DNA of 64,000 bases from CAWGET01 sp963821715 (GCA_963821715.1 CAWGET010000006.1:124001-188000); one strand, 5' to 3'; numbered from the stretch's first letter, positions 7,369 through 17,138 are shown. Numbers and translations: made by a program. Notes: generated by a model not told the origin, from the letters alone.

Positions 7369-10199
7369 TATGTTTTATCGTTTTCTATTCTCTTTAAATA
7401 AGTTACTGCCGGTTTCGTATTTAGTTCCTCCAGCAAATGATATCTTCTGTTATGATTTCTTGTGATATTATTAACTCTTGAATTCTTATCCAAAAGATCT
7501 CCGAATACGATTGCTTGAGTCGGGCATGACTGTGCGCAAGCCGGAACAATATCACCATCTTCTATTTCTCTGTCATTTACTTTTGCTTTGTATTCTGTGT
7601 TGCGAATTCTTTGAACACAAAAAGTACATTTTTCCATGACTCCCCTTGTCCTGACAGTAACTTCAGGATTAAGCTGCATATTCAAAGGTTCTCTAAATTC
7701 AGGAACATACCAGTTGAATCTTCTCACTTTGTAAGGACAGTTATTCGAACAATATCTTGTACCTATACACCTGTTATAAATTTGAGCATTCAATCCTTCT
7801 TCGTTATGAACAGCGGCAAATACAGGACATACAGACTCACAAGGAGCTACATCGCAATGCTGGCAAGGAAGAGGCAGCCAGGCAACACGTTCTTCAGATT
7901 CGGGATGTCGGTAAGGTGTTACTTTAAGCCAAGCCATTTCACGTCCTTCACGGCAATTCTCTTCTCCCATTACAGGTATATTATTTTCTGCGTAACAGGC
8001 TATTGAACAAGCCTGGCAGCCGATGCAGGACTCAAGATCAATCGCCATTGCCCAGCGGTGATTTTTATGTTCGTGGGGCGCAAATAAATCCCTTTTTGGA
8101 TCAAAACCTTCCGGTAACGGAAGTATAAGATCTTCTCCTTCTCCCGGTTTCATTTTTTTGAGTTCTGTTAATTCAGTCCATCTCAGTATTTCTCTTTCAT
8201 ACTGCTCCTGGCTTTCAGAAAGATTTATCAGATCGTATTCCTCGCCAGTGTTTTTAATTTTTACTTTTGATACCGGTTGACTTATAAGCCGGAATGGATT
8301 AGATCCCCTATTTTCTGCGTTCTTTCCAAGCGCTTCGTGTCCTTGTCCCAAAGGAAGCGCAACAGTATCTTCCGCAACATCTCTTGATATTCTAACCGGA
8401 ACTTTAATTGTCCCCGACTCACTTTCAATTTCAATAATATCGTTTTCATCAATGTCCAGAAGTTCTGCAGTTTCGGGATGAATGTCCGCCCAATTTCTCC
8501 AGACTATAGTAGTGATGGGATCAGGCGCTTCCTGAAGCCAGCCGCGATTCGCAAATCTTCCGTCGAACCACAAAATAGTAGGATAAACGACAAGGCTAAG
8601 TTCCCCTTCTTCCATTTTTGAAGACGGCTCTAAGCTAAAATCTATTTGCTCGATTTCGCTTAAACGTTCGCCCGGAGCAGCTTCGTACTCAATTATTCCT
8701 TTTCTTAAAGCTTCATCTAGATTATTTTCGGTAATTTTTTTCCATCTGTCTTTTATCCATTCATCATAAATCATATCAATTTTGCCGGTGTCGTTTTCCA
8801 ACTGCTTTTCGGCTGCTTCTGCAATTCCAAGCAGAATCTGTCCGGTCGAATAAGTTTCGTATAAAGGAAGCATCGTCGGCTGCATCAAATTTAATGTTCC
8901 GGCGTATGGTTCGTAATCTCCCCATTCTTCCAGACTATAATTAATAGGCAGAATCCAGTCGGCAATTTCTGCTGTTTCATTTTCCATCGTTCCGAGATAA
9001 ATTATTTTTCCGGCATTACTTAAATATTTTTTCGCATCACTTCTACTGAAAACCGGATTTGTGTTATGGACAAAAACTACATCTTCTTCATTAATTGATT
9101 TGAGAAGTTTTTCAACTTCTTCTTTAGATGCAGTATGACTCAGCGCATGCGCCTGAGAAAAATCGACTCCGCTTGAATTAATTGACTTGTTGATTTGAGC
9201 TGCAGCCAAAGCGGTGATATCATCATCAGGATGGAAACCGTTGGAACCTCCTAACACGACAGCTGAATTTGAATTACTAAATTCTCTTAAAATATCATCA
9301 ATTTCTTTTCTGTATTTTTCAACAACACTACTGTGTTCATTTGAATAATTTCTGCTCAAAGAAGTTATGGCGGAACCATTTAATTCTTTCAGCAAGGCAA
9401 GAGCAATAATTTTTTCTTCTTCGGGTTTAACTTTAATAAATTTATCTGCATTCCCGGCAGTCATCGAAAGTCTTGATCCGACATAAGTAAAAGCTCCTTT
9501 TCTGCCGTTTTTATAAGAGTGCATTTTGTTGAACTGCCTGGCGAATTCGACCGGGGAGATCCAGGTTTCAAGGAAGTCAGTTTCGAAGCTGAGTATGAAA
9601 TCGACTTCATCAAATTTGTATCTTGGAACAATAGGAGAGCCGTAAACTTTTTGATGTGCTTTTTTTAGACTTTCGTAATTTAGAGCTTCGTAAAATATAA
9701 AACGGTCTGAATCGAAAGCCGAGATAAATGAATTCATCAAATCTTTGAGTGAACTTGTCTGAAGATCAGAAATGAATACTACTTTACCATTTTTATTCTT
9801 TAGCAAAGAACCTATTTGGGTTACAGCTTCTTCCCAATCGGATTTTACTTTGCTGCCTTCTTTTCTATAGAAAACATTTTTTATTCTATCAGGATCATAT
9901 AAACCCTGCAATGAAGATTGACCTCTTGCACAAAGTCCGCCTTTATTTACAGGATGATCAGGATTTCCTTCGGCTTTGGTAACTCTTCCGTCACGGTGAA
10001 GAAGGTGCATTCCGCATCCGGCTGGACATTCGTGGCAGGAAGTTGCATAACTTATCCACTCGCCCGGTTTTGGATACTTTGGAGCGTTAACGAGCGGAAC
10101 TATTTTTTCAACAGTTTTTTCACATGCAGTTCCAAGAGTTAAAGCTGCTCCTGCTGTGCCTGCTAATTTTAAGAAGTTTTTTCTGGATAGCTTATTCAA
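7368..10199 (-). CDS. actB: Alternative Complex III iron-sulfur subunit ActB (molybdopterin-oxidoreductase-like)
   Basis: A 943-residue protein. The N-terminus (SRKNFLKLAGTAGAALTLG, then Cys26) combines a Tat-like signal in which the second arginine is lysine with a lipobox, so it is probably a lipid-anchored periplasmic protein. Residues 55-90 hold a C-x2-C-x3-C-x27-C motif, followed by a long domain related to molybdopterin oxidoreductases; in ACIII this domain carries no molybdenum. The C-terminal part (from about residue 715) is a ferredoxin-like domain with CIGCQACSIAC, CQHCDVAPCESVCPV, CIGTRYCSNNCPY and CTFCVQR...CAQSCPTQA clusters. It passes electrons from ActC to ActA. The start is a TTG 8 bases after GAGGG. 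It is the first gene of the operon. Confidence 0.93.
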   Translation of the reverse strand: MNKLSRKNFLKLAGTAGAALTLGTACEKTVEKIVPLVNAPKYPKPGEWISYATSCHECPAGCGMHLLHRDGRVTKAEGNPDHPVNKGGLCARGQSSLQGLYDPDRIKNVFYRKEGSKVKSDWEEAVTQIGSLLKNKNGKVVFISDLQTSSLKDLMNSFISAFDSDRFIFYEALNYESLKKAHQKVYGSPIVPRYKFDEVDFILSFETDFLETWISPVEFARQFNKMHSYKNGRKGAFTYVGSRLSMTAGNADKFIKVKPEEEKIIALALLKELNGSAITSLSRNYSNEHSSVVEKYRKEIDDILREFSNSNSAVVLGGSNGFHPDDDITALAAAQINKSINSSGVDFSQAHALSHTASKEEVEKLLKSINEEDVVFVHNTNPVFSRSDAKKYLSNAGKIIYLGTMENETAEIADWILPINYSLEEWGDYEPYAGTLNLMQPTMLPLYETYSTGQILLGIAEAAEKQLENDTGKIDMIYDEWIKDRWKKITENNLDEALRKGIIEYEAAPGERLSEIEQIDFSLEPSSKMEEGELSLVVYPTILWFDGRFANRGWLQEAPDPITTIVWRNWADIHPETAELLDIDENDIIEIESESGTIKVPVRISRDVAEDTVALPLGQGHEALGKNAENRGSNPFRLISQPVSKVKIKNTGEEYDLINLSESQEQYEREILRWTELTELKKMKPGEGEDLILPLPEGFDPKRDLFAPHEHKNHRWAMAIDLESCIGCQACSIACYAENNIPVMGEENCREGREMAWLKVTPYRHPESEERVAWLPLPCQHCDVAPCESVCPVFAAVHNEEGLNAQIYNRCIGTRYCSNNCPYKVRRFNWYVPEFREPLNMQLNPEVTVRTRGVMEKCTFCVQRIRNTEYKAKVNDREIEDGDIVPACAQSCPTQAIVFGDLLDKNSRVNNITRNHNRRYHLLEELNTKPAVTYLKRIENDKT

Positions 10200-10379
10200 A
10201 TTAGAAACCCTCAGTTCAAAAGTAACAAGGCGGCTGGAGGCATTTATGAATGTCTGAAGCGTCTCTGATATTTACATTAAGAAATTTTTAATCTGGAGTC
10301 AATAGTCCTTATAAAAATAATTTGTGTTTTAAAAATTGAAACTATAAGTGGAGTTAAATGTTTTTAAATAATTTTTGAT

Positions 10380-11235
10380 CTATCGGTGAGTAATTTTAAT
10401 TATAACTTTTCCTTTATGCTTTGCTCCTCCGAAGTAACGCATTGCATCGGGAGTTTCTTCAAGTTTGAAGACTTTATCCAATACAGGATTAATTTTCCCC
10501 TCTTCGAAAAGGCTGTTTATATATTCGATATCTTTATTTGGTTTTAGAGCGAGTACTTTTATTTTCTTTTTTGTGAACAAGAATACTAGATGACCTAGAA
10601 GAAAAATTTGAAGAAGACGCAATGTATCTCCACCCACTGTAACATAAATTCCGGCTGGTTTTAATGCTCGAAAATATGATAGAGCGGTTTGTCTTGGTGT
10701 CAAGAATAAGATCGTATTTATTAATGCCCAAGGTAGTAAAATCTTCTTTTTGATAATCTATGACAAAATCGAAACCGAGAGAATTCATCTGCTCCAGTTT
10801 AGCTTCGTTGTCGACTCCGGTTACTTCAACATTGTAAATTTTGCAAAGCTGTAGCGCAAATGTGCCGACTCCGCCTCCCGCTCCATTGATTAAAATTTTT
10901 TGTCCGTCTTTTATTTCACCTTTATCTTGCAATCCCTGGACAGCGAGCATTGCAGCTTGAGGAATTGCTGCAGCTTCTTCGAAAGACATCCCTGAAGGTT
11001 TGTGCTCCAGCAATTTCTCTTTAGCACAAACATATTCGGCAAAACCTCCCCAGCTTTCGCTCAGATCACCGTATACTTCATCGCCCGATATTCAGGGGAT
11101 GGCATTATAAAGAAGAACTTTATTTTGAAAGGTTTATGGAAGAAAATCGAATTGAGGACGAGACCCACTGAATTTGACGCCGCCGCTGCAAATGATTTTG
11201 AGTACTTCTATTATAGATATACTCCATTTTTCTTT
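10380..11235 (-). pseudogene. Decayed NAD(P)H:quinone oxidoreductase / zinc-type alcohol dehydrogenase-like gene
   Basis: Two overlapping frames together encode the medium-chain dehydrogenase fold. The first (to about 10690) reads GDEVYGDLSESWGGFAEYVCAKEKLL and continues with ILINGAGGGVGTFALQL, the NADPH-binding Rossmann motif, up to YDLILDTKTNRS. The second frame continues with ALSYFRALKPAGIYVTVGG and ends near 10380. A shift of one base near 10690 separates them. Upstream of about 11090 the frame contains at least two stops (TGA and TAA) and the expected N-terminal catalytic domain is shortened. No intact start is visible. The several independent lesions point to a true pseudogene and not only to a sequencing error. 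It lies upstream of actB on the same strand. Confidence 0.75.
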
Positions 11236-11507
11236 TAGATGCAAGAGCCGGAATAAATTTTTTTCTGAAAAGTATTGCATCAAGGATGAATAATTTTCGA
11301 ATGTTCAAACGCAAATAATTATAAAAAACTAGAGTTAGCAGATTGCTTAAAATTAGCTTTGACTATAACAACTGAAGTATAAATAATTAAAATTCTGAAG
11401 TTAATAGTAAAAAGTTTTTGAGAAAAATTACTCCCTTTTTACTCCCCTTGGTGCAGGACTAAAAAACAAAAGCCCTATGAGTTATTGTCTTATAAGGCTT
11501 TAAGAAG

Positions 11508-11582
11508 TGGGAGCTATAGGACTCGAACCTATGACCCCCTGCTTGTAAGGCAGGTGCTCTGAACCAACTGAGCTAAGCTCCC
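11508..11582 (-). tRNA. tRNA-Val (anticodon TAC)
   Basis: On the minus strand the sequence folds as a standard cloverleaf: acceptor stem GGGAGCT/AGCTCCC, D arm TAGCTCAGTTGGTTCAGAGC, anticodon stem CCTGC/GCAGG enclosing loop CTTACAA (anticodon TAC, valine), variable region, T arm with GGTTCGAGTCC, and discriminator A. The CCA end is not encoded. It stands alone between the decayed oxidoreductase and a divergent kinase gene. Confidence 0.95.
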
Positions 11583-11816
11583 TTCATCAATATTTTAGAA
11601 TTATAAAACTATAATTATTAATTTAATTATGCAATATATTTTTTACCGATTTTAATTTATCTCAAAAAATATTTTCTATATATTAAATTTTAATCGGAAT
11701 GTTGAATCGTGTTCGTAAAAAGATGATCTGACAAATGATCTATTTACTCCTCACCATTAATTAATATTTACTTTTTAAAATTTTGATGCACGGGAAATAT
11801 GTAGTACGAGAAGATT

Positions 11817-14525
11817 ATGAAAAATAAACAGGATAAGTATAAAAATCTGCTCCAAGAAAAGAACAGAATAGAATACGAATTAGATAAAATTGAAAAAGAG
11901 TTAAAACCTGAAGTTAAACCAGGTATCGATTCTAACGATAAGATCTTCCGTTCCATTGTCGAAAATTCATTAGTCGGCATTAGTATTTTCCAAAATGACA
12001 AAATAGTTTATGCCAACGAAACTTTCAGTTTAATAACCGGCTATTCGTTCGAAGAACTTCTCCGGTTCGATCTTTCCGACATCTTAAATAATATAAATCC
12101 GGAATTCCGCAAACAAGTTTTGGAAGGCAAATCTAAATTACTTGAAGAGCAGATAAACAGACCATCCGAAATAAAAATAAAACATAAAAACGGAACTGAG
12201 AGATGGATCGAAGTAAACTCAAATTATATTGAGTTCAACAGCAAACCGGCAATTCAATCAATGTTCATTGACATAACAGGAAAAAAGAAAGCGGAAGCCG
12301 GATTAATCAGAACTAATTCCATTCTTCAAAATTTAATTAAAACTTCTCCTATAGCGATAATCGCCGTAAATAAAGACGGAAGAACAACTCTTTGGAATCC
12401 TGCAGCAGAAAAAATTTTTCAATGGAAAGAAGAAGAAATTGTCGGCAAAGAACTTCCAATTATTCCGGAAAATGAAAAGGAAGCATTCCGGAAAAGATTA
12501 AAGCAAGAAATGGGAGGAATTTTTCAAATAGACGCCGAAAGAGAACGGAAAAGAAAAGACGGCGTATTGGTTCCTGTCAAAATGTCTACTGCTCCGCTTC
12601 AAGATTCAAGCGGTGAAATAATTGGTTCAATGGCATTGATACGGGACATTACCGAGGAGAGAAATGTCGTAAAAAAATTGATCGAAACGCGCGAAAGATA
12701 CAAACTTATAATGGAAGCTACCAACGACGCGATTTGGGATTATGATTTAAAACAAGATTTTGTATGGCATAATAGCAATTATGCCGATATGCTTCAATAC
12801 GAACCTAATGATTTCAGCAAAACTTTCGACGAACGGCTGAACCGTATTTATAGAAAAGATCAGAAAAGAGTACGAGAGGGCTGGAACGAAACGCTTAAAA
12901 ATAAAAGGACAAAGTGGCAGGCTGAATACAAACTTCGTAAAAAAAGCGGATCCTTTGTGGAAGTATTAGATCGTGCAATTATTCTTTACGATGAACAAAA
13001 TAATCCGGTAAGAGCTATCGGTGCAATTTCAGATATATCCAAAATAAAAAAGTCGCAGAATAAATTAAAATTCCATGATGAAATTCTGAAGAATGTTAGC
13101 GACGCTATAATTGTTACCGACGTAAAAGGAAGAATTACTTTTTGGAATCAAGGCGCTGAAAGAATTTTTGGATATGATGCCGAAGAGATGTACGGTAGAT
13201 TTCCGATAGCGCTCTATCGAAATAACGGAGGTATTAAGCACTACTACCGCGACTTCCAAAGAGTGATGGAAGGAAAATTTTATTTACGGGAGATTGAATT
13301 AACAACCAAAAATAACCGAAAACTCTGGATTAGGATAAAAGCCGAACGGCTATATTCATCATCCAATAGAACAAAAGGGATAGTTGCAGATATAACCGAC
13401 ATCACGGAGCAGAAAAATGCTATTGAAGCATTGAGAAAATCCGAACTTAAATATAGAGAAATGGTGGAAAATATAAACGACACCATTTTTGTTCTGGATA
13501 CAGATTCTAAAATTACTTTTTTGAGTCCGGCTTTCAAATCAATGACAGGATATTCCACCAAGGAAATGATTGGCAGAACTTTCAGGGATATTGTTTATCC
13601 TGATGATCTCCATATTTTAGAAGCTGCTAAAAGCAGAAGGCTTGCAAACGATCTGGCACCTTTTGAATTCCGGCTTATAAGTAAGTCCGGATCAGTGCAA
13701 TATTTTCTAAGTTCCTCGCGCCCGATATTTGAAAATAAAATTCTTCAAGGATTCCGTGGAGTAATAACAGATATTACCGATATAAAGAAAACGCAGAAAG
13801 AATTAGAAGAAGCTAAGGAAAAAGCTGAACAGTCGGATAAGTTAAAATCTGAATTTTTAGCTCAGGTTTCGCATGAGATCAGAACTCCATTGAATACTAT
13901 GCTAAGTTTTGCAAGTCTTATTAAAGATGATTTGCATGGACAATTAGACGAAGAATTGAATTCGAGTTTTATTCTTATGGAAAGAGCCGGACGAAGAATT
14001 ATAAGAACCATAGAATTAATATTAAATATTTCCGAAATTCAGACTGGGACTTATCAATTTATGAAGTCAGAACTTGATCTGTATTCACAAATTCTTTTCG
14101 AAATTACTGCGGAATATAAAACTCAGGCGGAATTAAAAGGATTGAAATTTAATCTGATAAGAAAGAGCGATAGAACTGAATTAGAATGTGACGAATATAC
14201 AGTGCGGCAGATTTTTGAAAATCTTGTAAACAACGCGGTAAAATACACCGAATCTGGAAAAATAGATGTGATAATTTTTCGCGATAAAAACGACCGGCTT
14301 TGCATAGACGTGATTGATACAGGAATAGGAATATCTAAAGATTATATTACCGAAATTTTTGAGCCATTCTCCCAGGAGGATCAAGGATATACGCGGAGAT
14401 TTGAAGGCAACGGTTTGGGATTAACGTTAGTAAAAAAATATTGCGAGATTAACAACGCAGATGTCTTCGTCCAAAGCGAAAAAGGAAAAGGAAGTAAATT
14501 CCAAGTAGTATTTCAAAACAGTTAG
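11817..14525 (+). CDS. Multi-PAS sensor histidine kinase (orphan)
   Basis: This 902-residue protein has no signal peptide or membrane segment and so is probably a soluble sensor. After a charged coiled-coil start (about 1-40), five PAS repeats follow at roughly 45-155, 160-285, 290-410, 420-540 and 545-665, several ending in DIT-type PAC motifs (MFIDITGKK, ALIRDITEE, GIVADITDI, GVITDITDI). The HisKA dimerisation helix holds the phosphorylated histidine at residue 686 (VSHEIRTPLNTM). The ATPase domain shows the N box FENLVNNAVKYT (near 800), DVIDTGIGIS and GNGLGLTLVKKY. There is no receiver domain and no response regulator next to it, so its partner is elsewhere. The ATG follows a region of AT-rich upstream sequence. 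Confidence 0.93.
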   Translation: MKNKQDKYKNLLQEKNRIEYELDKIEKELKPEVKPGIDSNDKIFRSIVENSLVGISIFQNDKIVYANETFSLITGYSFEELLRFDLSDILNNINPEFRKQVLEGKSKLLEEQINRPSEIKIKHKNGTERWIEVNSNYIEFNSKPAIQSMFIDITGKKKAEAGLIRTNSILQNLIKTSPIAIIAVNKDGRTTLWNPAAEKIFQWKEEEIVGKELPIIPENEKEAFRKRLKQEMGGIFQIDAERERKRKDGVLVPVKMSTAPLQDSSGEIIGSMALIRDITEERNVVKKLIETRERYKLIMEATNDAIWDYDLKQDFVWHNSNYADMLQYEPNDFSKTFDERLNRIYRKDQKRVREGWNETLKNKRTKWQAEYKLRKKSGSFVEVLDRAIILYDEQNNPVRAIGAISDISKIKKSQNKLKFHDEILKNVSDAIIVTDVKGRITFWNQGAERIFGYDAEEMYGRFPIALYRNNGGIKHYYRDFQRVMEGKFYLREIELTTKNNRKLWIRIKAERLYSSSNRTKGIVADITDITEQKNAIEALRKSELKYREMVENINDTIFVLDTDSKITFLSPAFKSMTGYSTKEMIGRTFRDIVYPDDLHILEAAKSRRLANDLAPFEFRLISKSGSVQYFLSSSRPIFENKILQGFRGVITDITDIKKTQKELEEAKEKAEQSDKLKSEFLAQVSHEIRTPLNTMLSFASLIKDDLHGQLDEELNSSFILMERAGRRIIRTIELILNISEIQTGTYQFMKSELDLYSQILFEITAEYKTQAELKGLKFNLIRKSDRTELECDEYTVRQIFENLVNNAVKYTESGKIDVIIFRDKNDRLCIDVIDTGIGISKDYITEIFEPFSQEDQGYTRRFEGNGLGLTLVKKYCEINNADVFVQSEKGKGSKFQVVFQNS

Positions 14526-14582
14526 AACAAAACCAAGCACAAAATCTCGGAAAATTACTATTGATTCTTTCGCCGAATTTTC

Positions 14583-15179
14583 TTAACGCTGCTTATCTAT
14601 CTCCTCAACCAAACCATCCTCAAGTTTATATCTCTTATTGGTTTTTCCGCAGTCTGCATATCCATCCTCACCGAAAGAAAGTTTTTCTCCCCCTTCACTG
14701 TACCAACCAATAATTTTAGCCGGCGAACCTACTACAAGGGCATAATCCGGCACATCTTTAGTAACAACTGCACCTGCTCCCACCATGGCGAATCGTCCAA
14801 TCGTGTTGCCACATACAATTGTCGAGTTTGCTCCCAATGATGCTCCTTCTTTAACCAAAGTTTTGATATAATAAGATGAGCCCACTTGGGGATATTTAGA
14901 CCGAGGATTTAATATATTAGTAAATACCATTGACGGACCGCAAAAGACATAATCTTCTAACTCAACACCTTCGTATACAGATACATTATTCTGAATCTTG
15001 ACGTAATTTCCAATTTTAACATTATTCCCAATATTTACATTCTGGCCAAGTACACACTTGCTCCCGATGCTTGCTCCCGATTGAACGTGTGAAAAGTGCC
15101 AAATCTTTGTTCCTTCTCCAATGTCAACTTTATCATCAACAACTGCATATTCATTTACATAATAATTTTTTTCTGTCAT
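14583..15179 (-). CDS. Hexapeptide-repeat N-acetyltransferase, WbpD/WlbB-like (UDP-sugar acetylation)
   Basis: A 198-residue left-handed beta-helix acyltransferase with repeated hexapeptides (VDIGEG, ASIGSK, VNIGNN, VKIGNY, ASLGAN, FAMVGAGAVVTKDVPDYAL VVGSPAKIIGW). The sequence starting YYVNEYAVVDDKVDIGEGTKIWHFSHV, split here only for quotation, closely fits enzymes that N-acetylate UDP-2-acetamido-3-amino-2,3-dideoxyglucuronate with acetyl-CoA in O-antigen synthesis (WbpD, WlbB). The histidine in WHFSHV is the presumed catalytic base. No other polysaccharide genes are adjacent, which is unusual for this family. The gene is convergent with the kinase gene, 57 bases away. Confidence 0.85.
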   Translation of the reverse strand: MTEKNYYVNEYAVVDDKVDIGEGTKIWHFSHVQSGASIGSKCVLGQNVNIGNNVKIGNYVKIQNNVSVYEGVELEDYVFCGPSMVFTNILNPRSKYPQVGSSYYIKTLVKEGASLGANSTIVCGNTIGRFAMVGAGAVVTKDVPDYALVVGSPAKIIGWYSEGGEKLSFGEDGYADCGKTNKRYKLEDGLVEEIDKQR

Positions 15180-15394
15180 TTTAAATCCATTTTTAATTTC
15201 AAGATTAAGATTATTTAGATGATAAAGATAGTAACTACTAATTTATTTACGAAACCATAAAATTCGTTTTATAAATTTATCTCATATTTGCTTTGGTAAT
15301 CACAAAAGATTATTGCAGAAATAAATATGTTTATTAGATATTCTGCAATTTTATTTTAACATAAAAAGTTTTGTTAAGATTTGCAAGAAAAGCA

Positions 15395-15458
15395 AACGGG
15401 ATAAGCAAATTAATGATTATCCCGTTACTTCGGCATTTTCCCCCACAGAAATGCCGAA
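15395..15458 (-). terminator. Tandem pair of hairpins downstream of the frameshifted lipoprotein
   Basis: Two perfect 10-bp hairpins stand side by side. One pairs AACGGGATAA (15395-15404) with TTATCCCGTT (15417-15426); the other pairs TTCGGCATTT (15429-15438) with AAATGCCGAA (15449-15458). Read on the minus strand they follow the lipoprotein stop by about 15 bases and end in a T-rich stretch (TGCTTTTC), so they probably terminate that transcript. The region from here to the acetyltransferase start at 15179 is AT-rich and holds no convincing gene. Confidence 0.55.
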
Positions 15459-15472
15459 TTGAATATTTATTT

Positions 15473-15936
15473 TTAATGATTTCCTCTTCTAGGCAATAGA
15501 GGACATTCGAAATAATTATCAGTTGATTCAAAATCATTTAAATCCAAATCTTCAGTACTGCAGGCTTCCGAATATTTATTTGGGCCTATATTTTCCTTTA
15601 AAACATTTAGATGCCATCTTCCGCCATTATAATCTTGATCTCCTGGTTTTGCTTCCGAGATTAATCCTATTCCATCTTTAAATGTTGTGTTTCCTGCTGC
15701 GTACAGCTGATCGAAGTTTCCTGCGTTATCTTTAAAAGTTGCAGAAGTGACAATACTATTAAATAATTCACAATCAGCCCAAACTTGTGTTCTGCCAACT
15801 TTTAACATAAGCATCTTTGATTATTGTTATTAAGGTTATCTTCAGATGGAGTAACAATTTTATCTTCTTCCATACAACCGGATAAAATTAAAACTGCAAA
15901 AGTAAAAATTACAGATAGATATTTTAGCCTTCTCAT
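15473..15936 (-). pseudogene. Small secreted lipoprotein, interrupted by a frameshift
   Basis: An ATG at 15936, preceded by GGTGAG, starts a lipoprotein signal (MRRLKYLSVIFTFAVLILSG, then Cys21) and stops at 15802 after 44 residues. A second frame from 15814 to 15473 encodes 113 residues with no signal of its own: it continues with VGRTQVWADCELFNSIV, GDQDYNGGRWHLNVL and ends FECPLLPRRGNH. The break lies in or just after the AAT/AAC-rich run encoding NLNNNNQ, so one indel would join both parts into an exported protein of about 155 residues. The function is unknown; the cysteine- and tryptophan-containing second half looks like a conserved extracellular domain. It may be a real lesion or an assembly error. 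Confidence 0.6.
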
Positions 15937-16143
15937 CTTGCTCACCTTTTTTTAATTTTTAATTACATACTGAAAATAAGATCAAGTTATCACGAAACGA
16001 TCACAAAGTTATTACTTATAAATAAATTCTAACATGCAGTTTTTTCCCTTTAGCTCATTTATATATTTGATGAAAAATTATTAAATTAAGATATAATTAA
16101 CTTTTATCATTCTACTTTAAAAACAGAGATATTAGGAGAAAAA

Positions 16144-17109
16144 ATGGGACGAAAGAAAATTGCTTTAATTGGCGGCGGACAAATAGGGGGCGTATTGGCG
16201 CAGCTAATTGCCAAGGAAAATATTGCCGACGTAGTTTTATTTGATATTGTTGATGACCTCCCTCAGGGAAAAACACTAGACATAGCTGAAGCTTCAAGAA
16301 TAGACGGAAGCAGCGTACTGGTTTCGGGAACTAATGATTATAAGGATATTAAAGATTCCGATTTAGTAATTGTGACTGCCGGACTACCGCGTAAACCGGG
16401 AATGAGCCGTGATGATCTACTGAACACAAACGCAAAAATTATGAAATCTGTTGCTGAAGGCGTTAGAGACAATGCGCCAAATGCTATCGTTATAATTATT
16501 TCCAATCCACTCGATGCGATGGTTACTCTTTTCCAAAAAGTTTCCGGTTTCGATAAGAAAAAAGTTCTCGGTCAGGCGGGAGTTTTAGATTCTTCACGGT
16601 TTGCTACTTTTATCGCATGGGAGTTGGACGTCTCACCAAAAGATGTAAATGCAATGGTTTTAGGCGGTCATGGCGATACGATGGTTCCTTTAATTAAATA
16701 CGCTAATGTTAACGGCGTTCCAGTAATGGAAATGCTGGAAAGAAAATATGATGATAAAAATAAGGCCAAAGAAGTAATGGACGAAATGGTTCAAAGGACA
16801 AAAATGGCAGGCGGCGAAGTAGTTAAACTATTAAAAACCGGCTCGGCATTTTATTCTCCGGCAGCAGCAGCGATAACAATGGCAAAATCAGTCCTATTTG
16901 ATGAGAAAAGACTTCTACCGGCAAGCGCTTTTTTGGATGGTGAGTTCGGAGTAGAAGGATTCTACGTAGGTGTTCCGGCGGTTCTTGGAGCGAACGGAGT
17001 TGAAAGAATTGTGGAATTAACACTCGACGAAAATGAAAAATCATCTCTCGATAAATCAATCAACGCGGTTAAAGGTTTAGTTGAAGATATGGATCGTCTA
17101 GGATTCTAA
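16144..17109 (+). CDS. mdh: Malate dehydrogenase
   Basis: A 321-residue NAD-dependent malate dehydrogenase of the lactate-dehydrogenase-like type that interconverts malate and oxaloacetate in the citric acid cycle. The N-terminus has the dinucleotide fold motif ALIGGGQIGG, with the ribose-binding aspartate in LFDIVDDLPQGK. Substrate-binding arginines are in GLPRKPGMSRDDLL. The catalytic histidine is in VLGGHGDTMVPL. The ATG follows AGGAG by 6 bases and a strong terminator follows the stop. It is a single-gene unit. Confidence 0.97.
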   Translation: MGRKKIALIGGGQIGGVLAQLIAKENIADVVLFDIVDDLPQGKTLDIAEASRIDGSSVLVSGTNDYKDIKDSDLVIVTAGLPRKPGMSRDDLLNTNAKIMKSVAEGVRDNAPNAIVIIISNPLDAMVTLFQKVSGFDKKKVLGQAGVLDSSRFATFIAWELDVSPKDVNAMVLGGHGDTMVPLIKYANVNGVPVMEMLERKYDDKNKAKEVMDEMVQRTKMAGGEVVKLLKTGSAFYSPAAAAITMAKSVLFDEKRLLPASAFLDGEFGVEGFYVGVPAVLGANGVERIVELTLDENEKSSLDKSINAVKGLVEDMDRLGF

Positions 17110-17138
17110 AAGCATTAACTTTTAATTATTATGTATTA

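Noticed and set aside
7368..10199. ActB as an active molybdenum enzyme
   Set aside because: The domain is molybdopterin-oxidoreductase-like but the operon is Alternative Complex III, where this domain does not carry the cofactor.
10534..11013. A 159-residue frame as an intact oxidoreductase
   Set aside because: Its last third is out of frame with the conserved family sequence, which resumes in the overlapping frame ending at 10380; it is part of a pseudogene.
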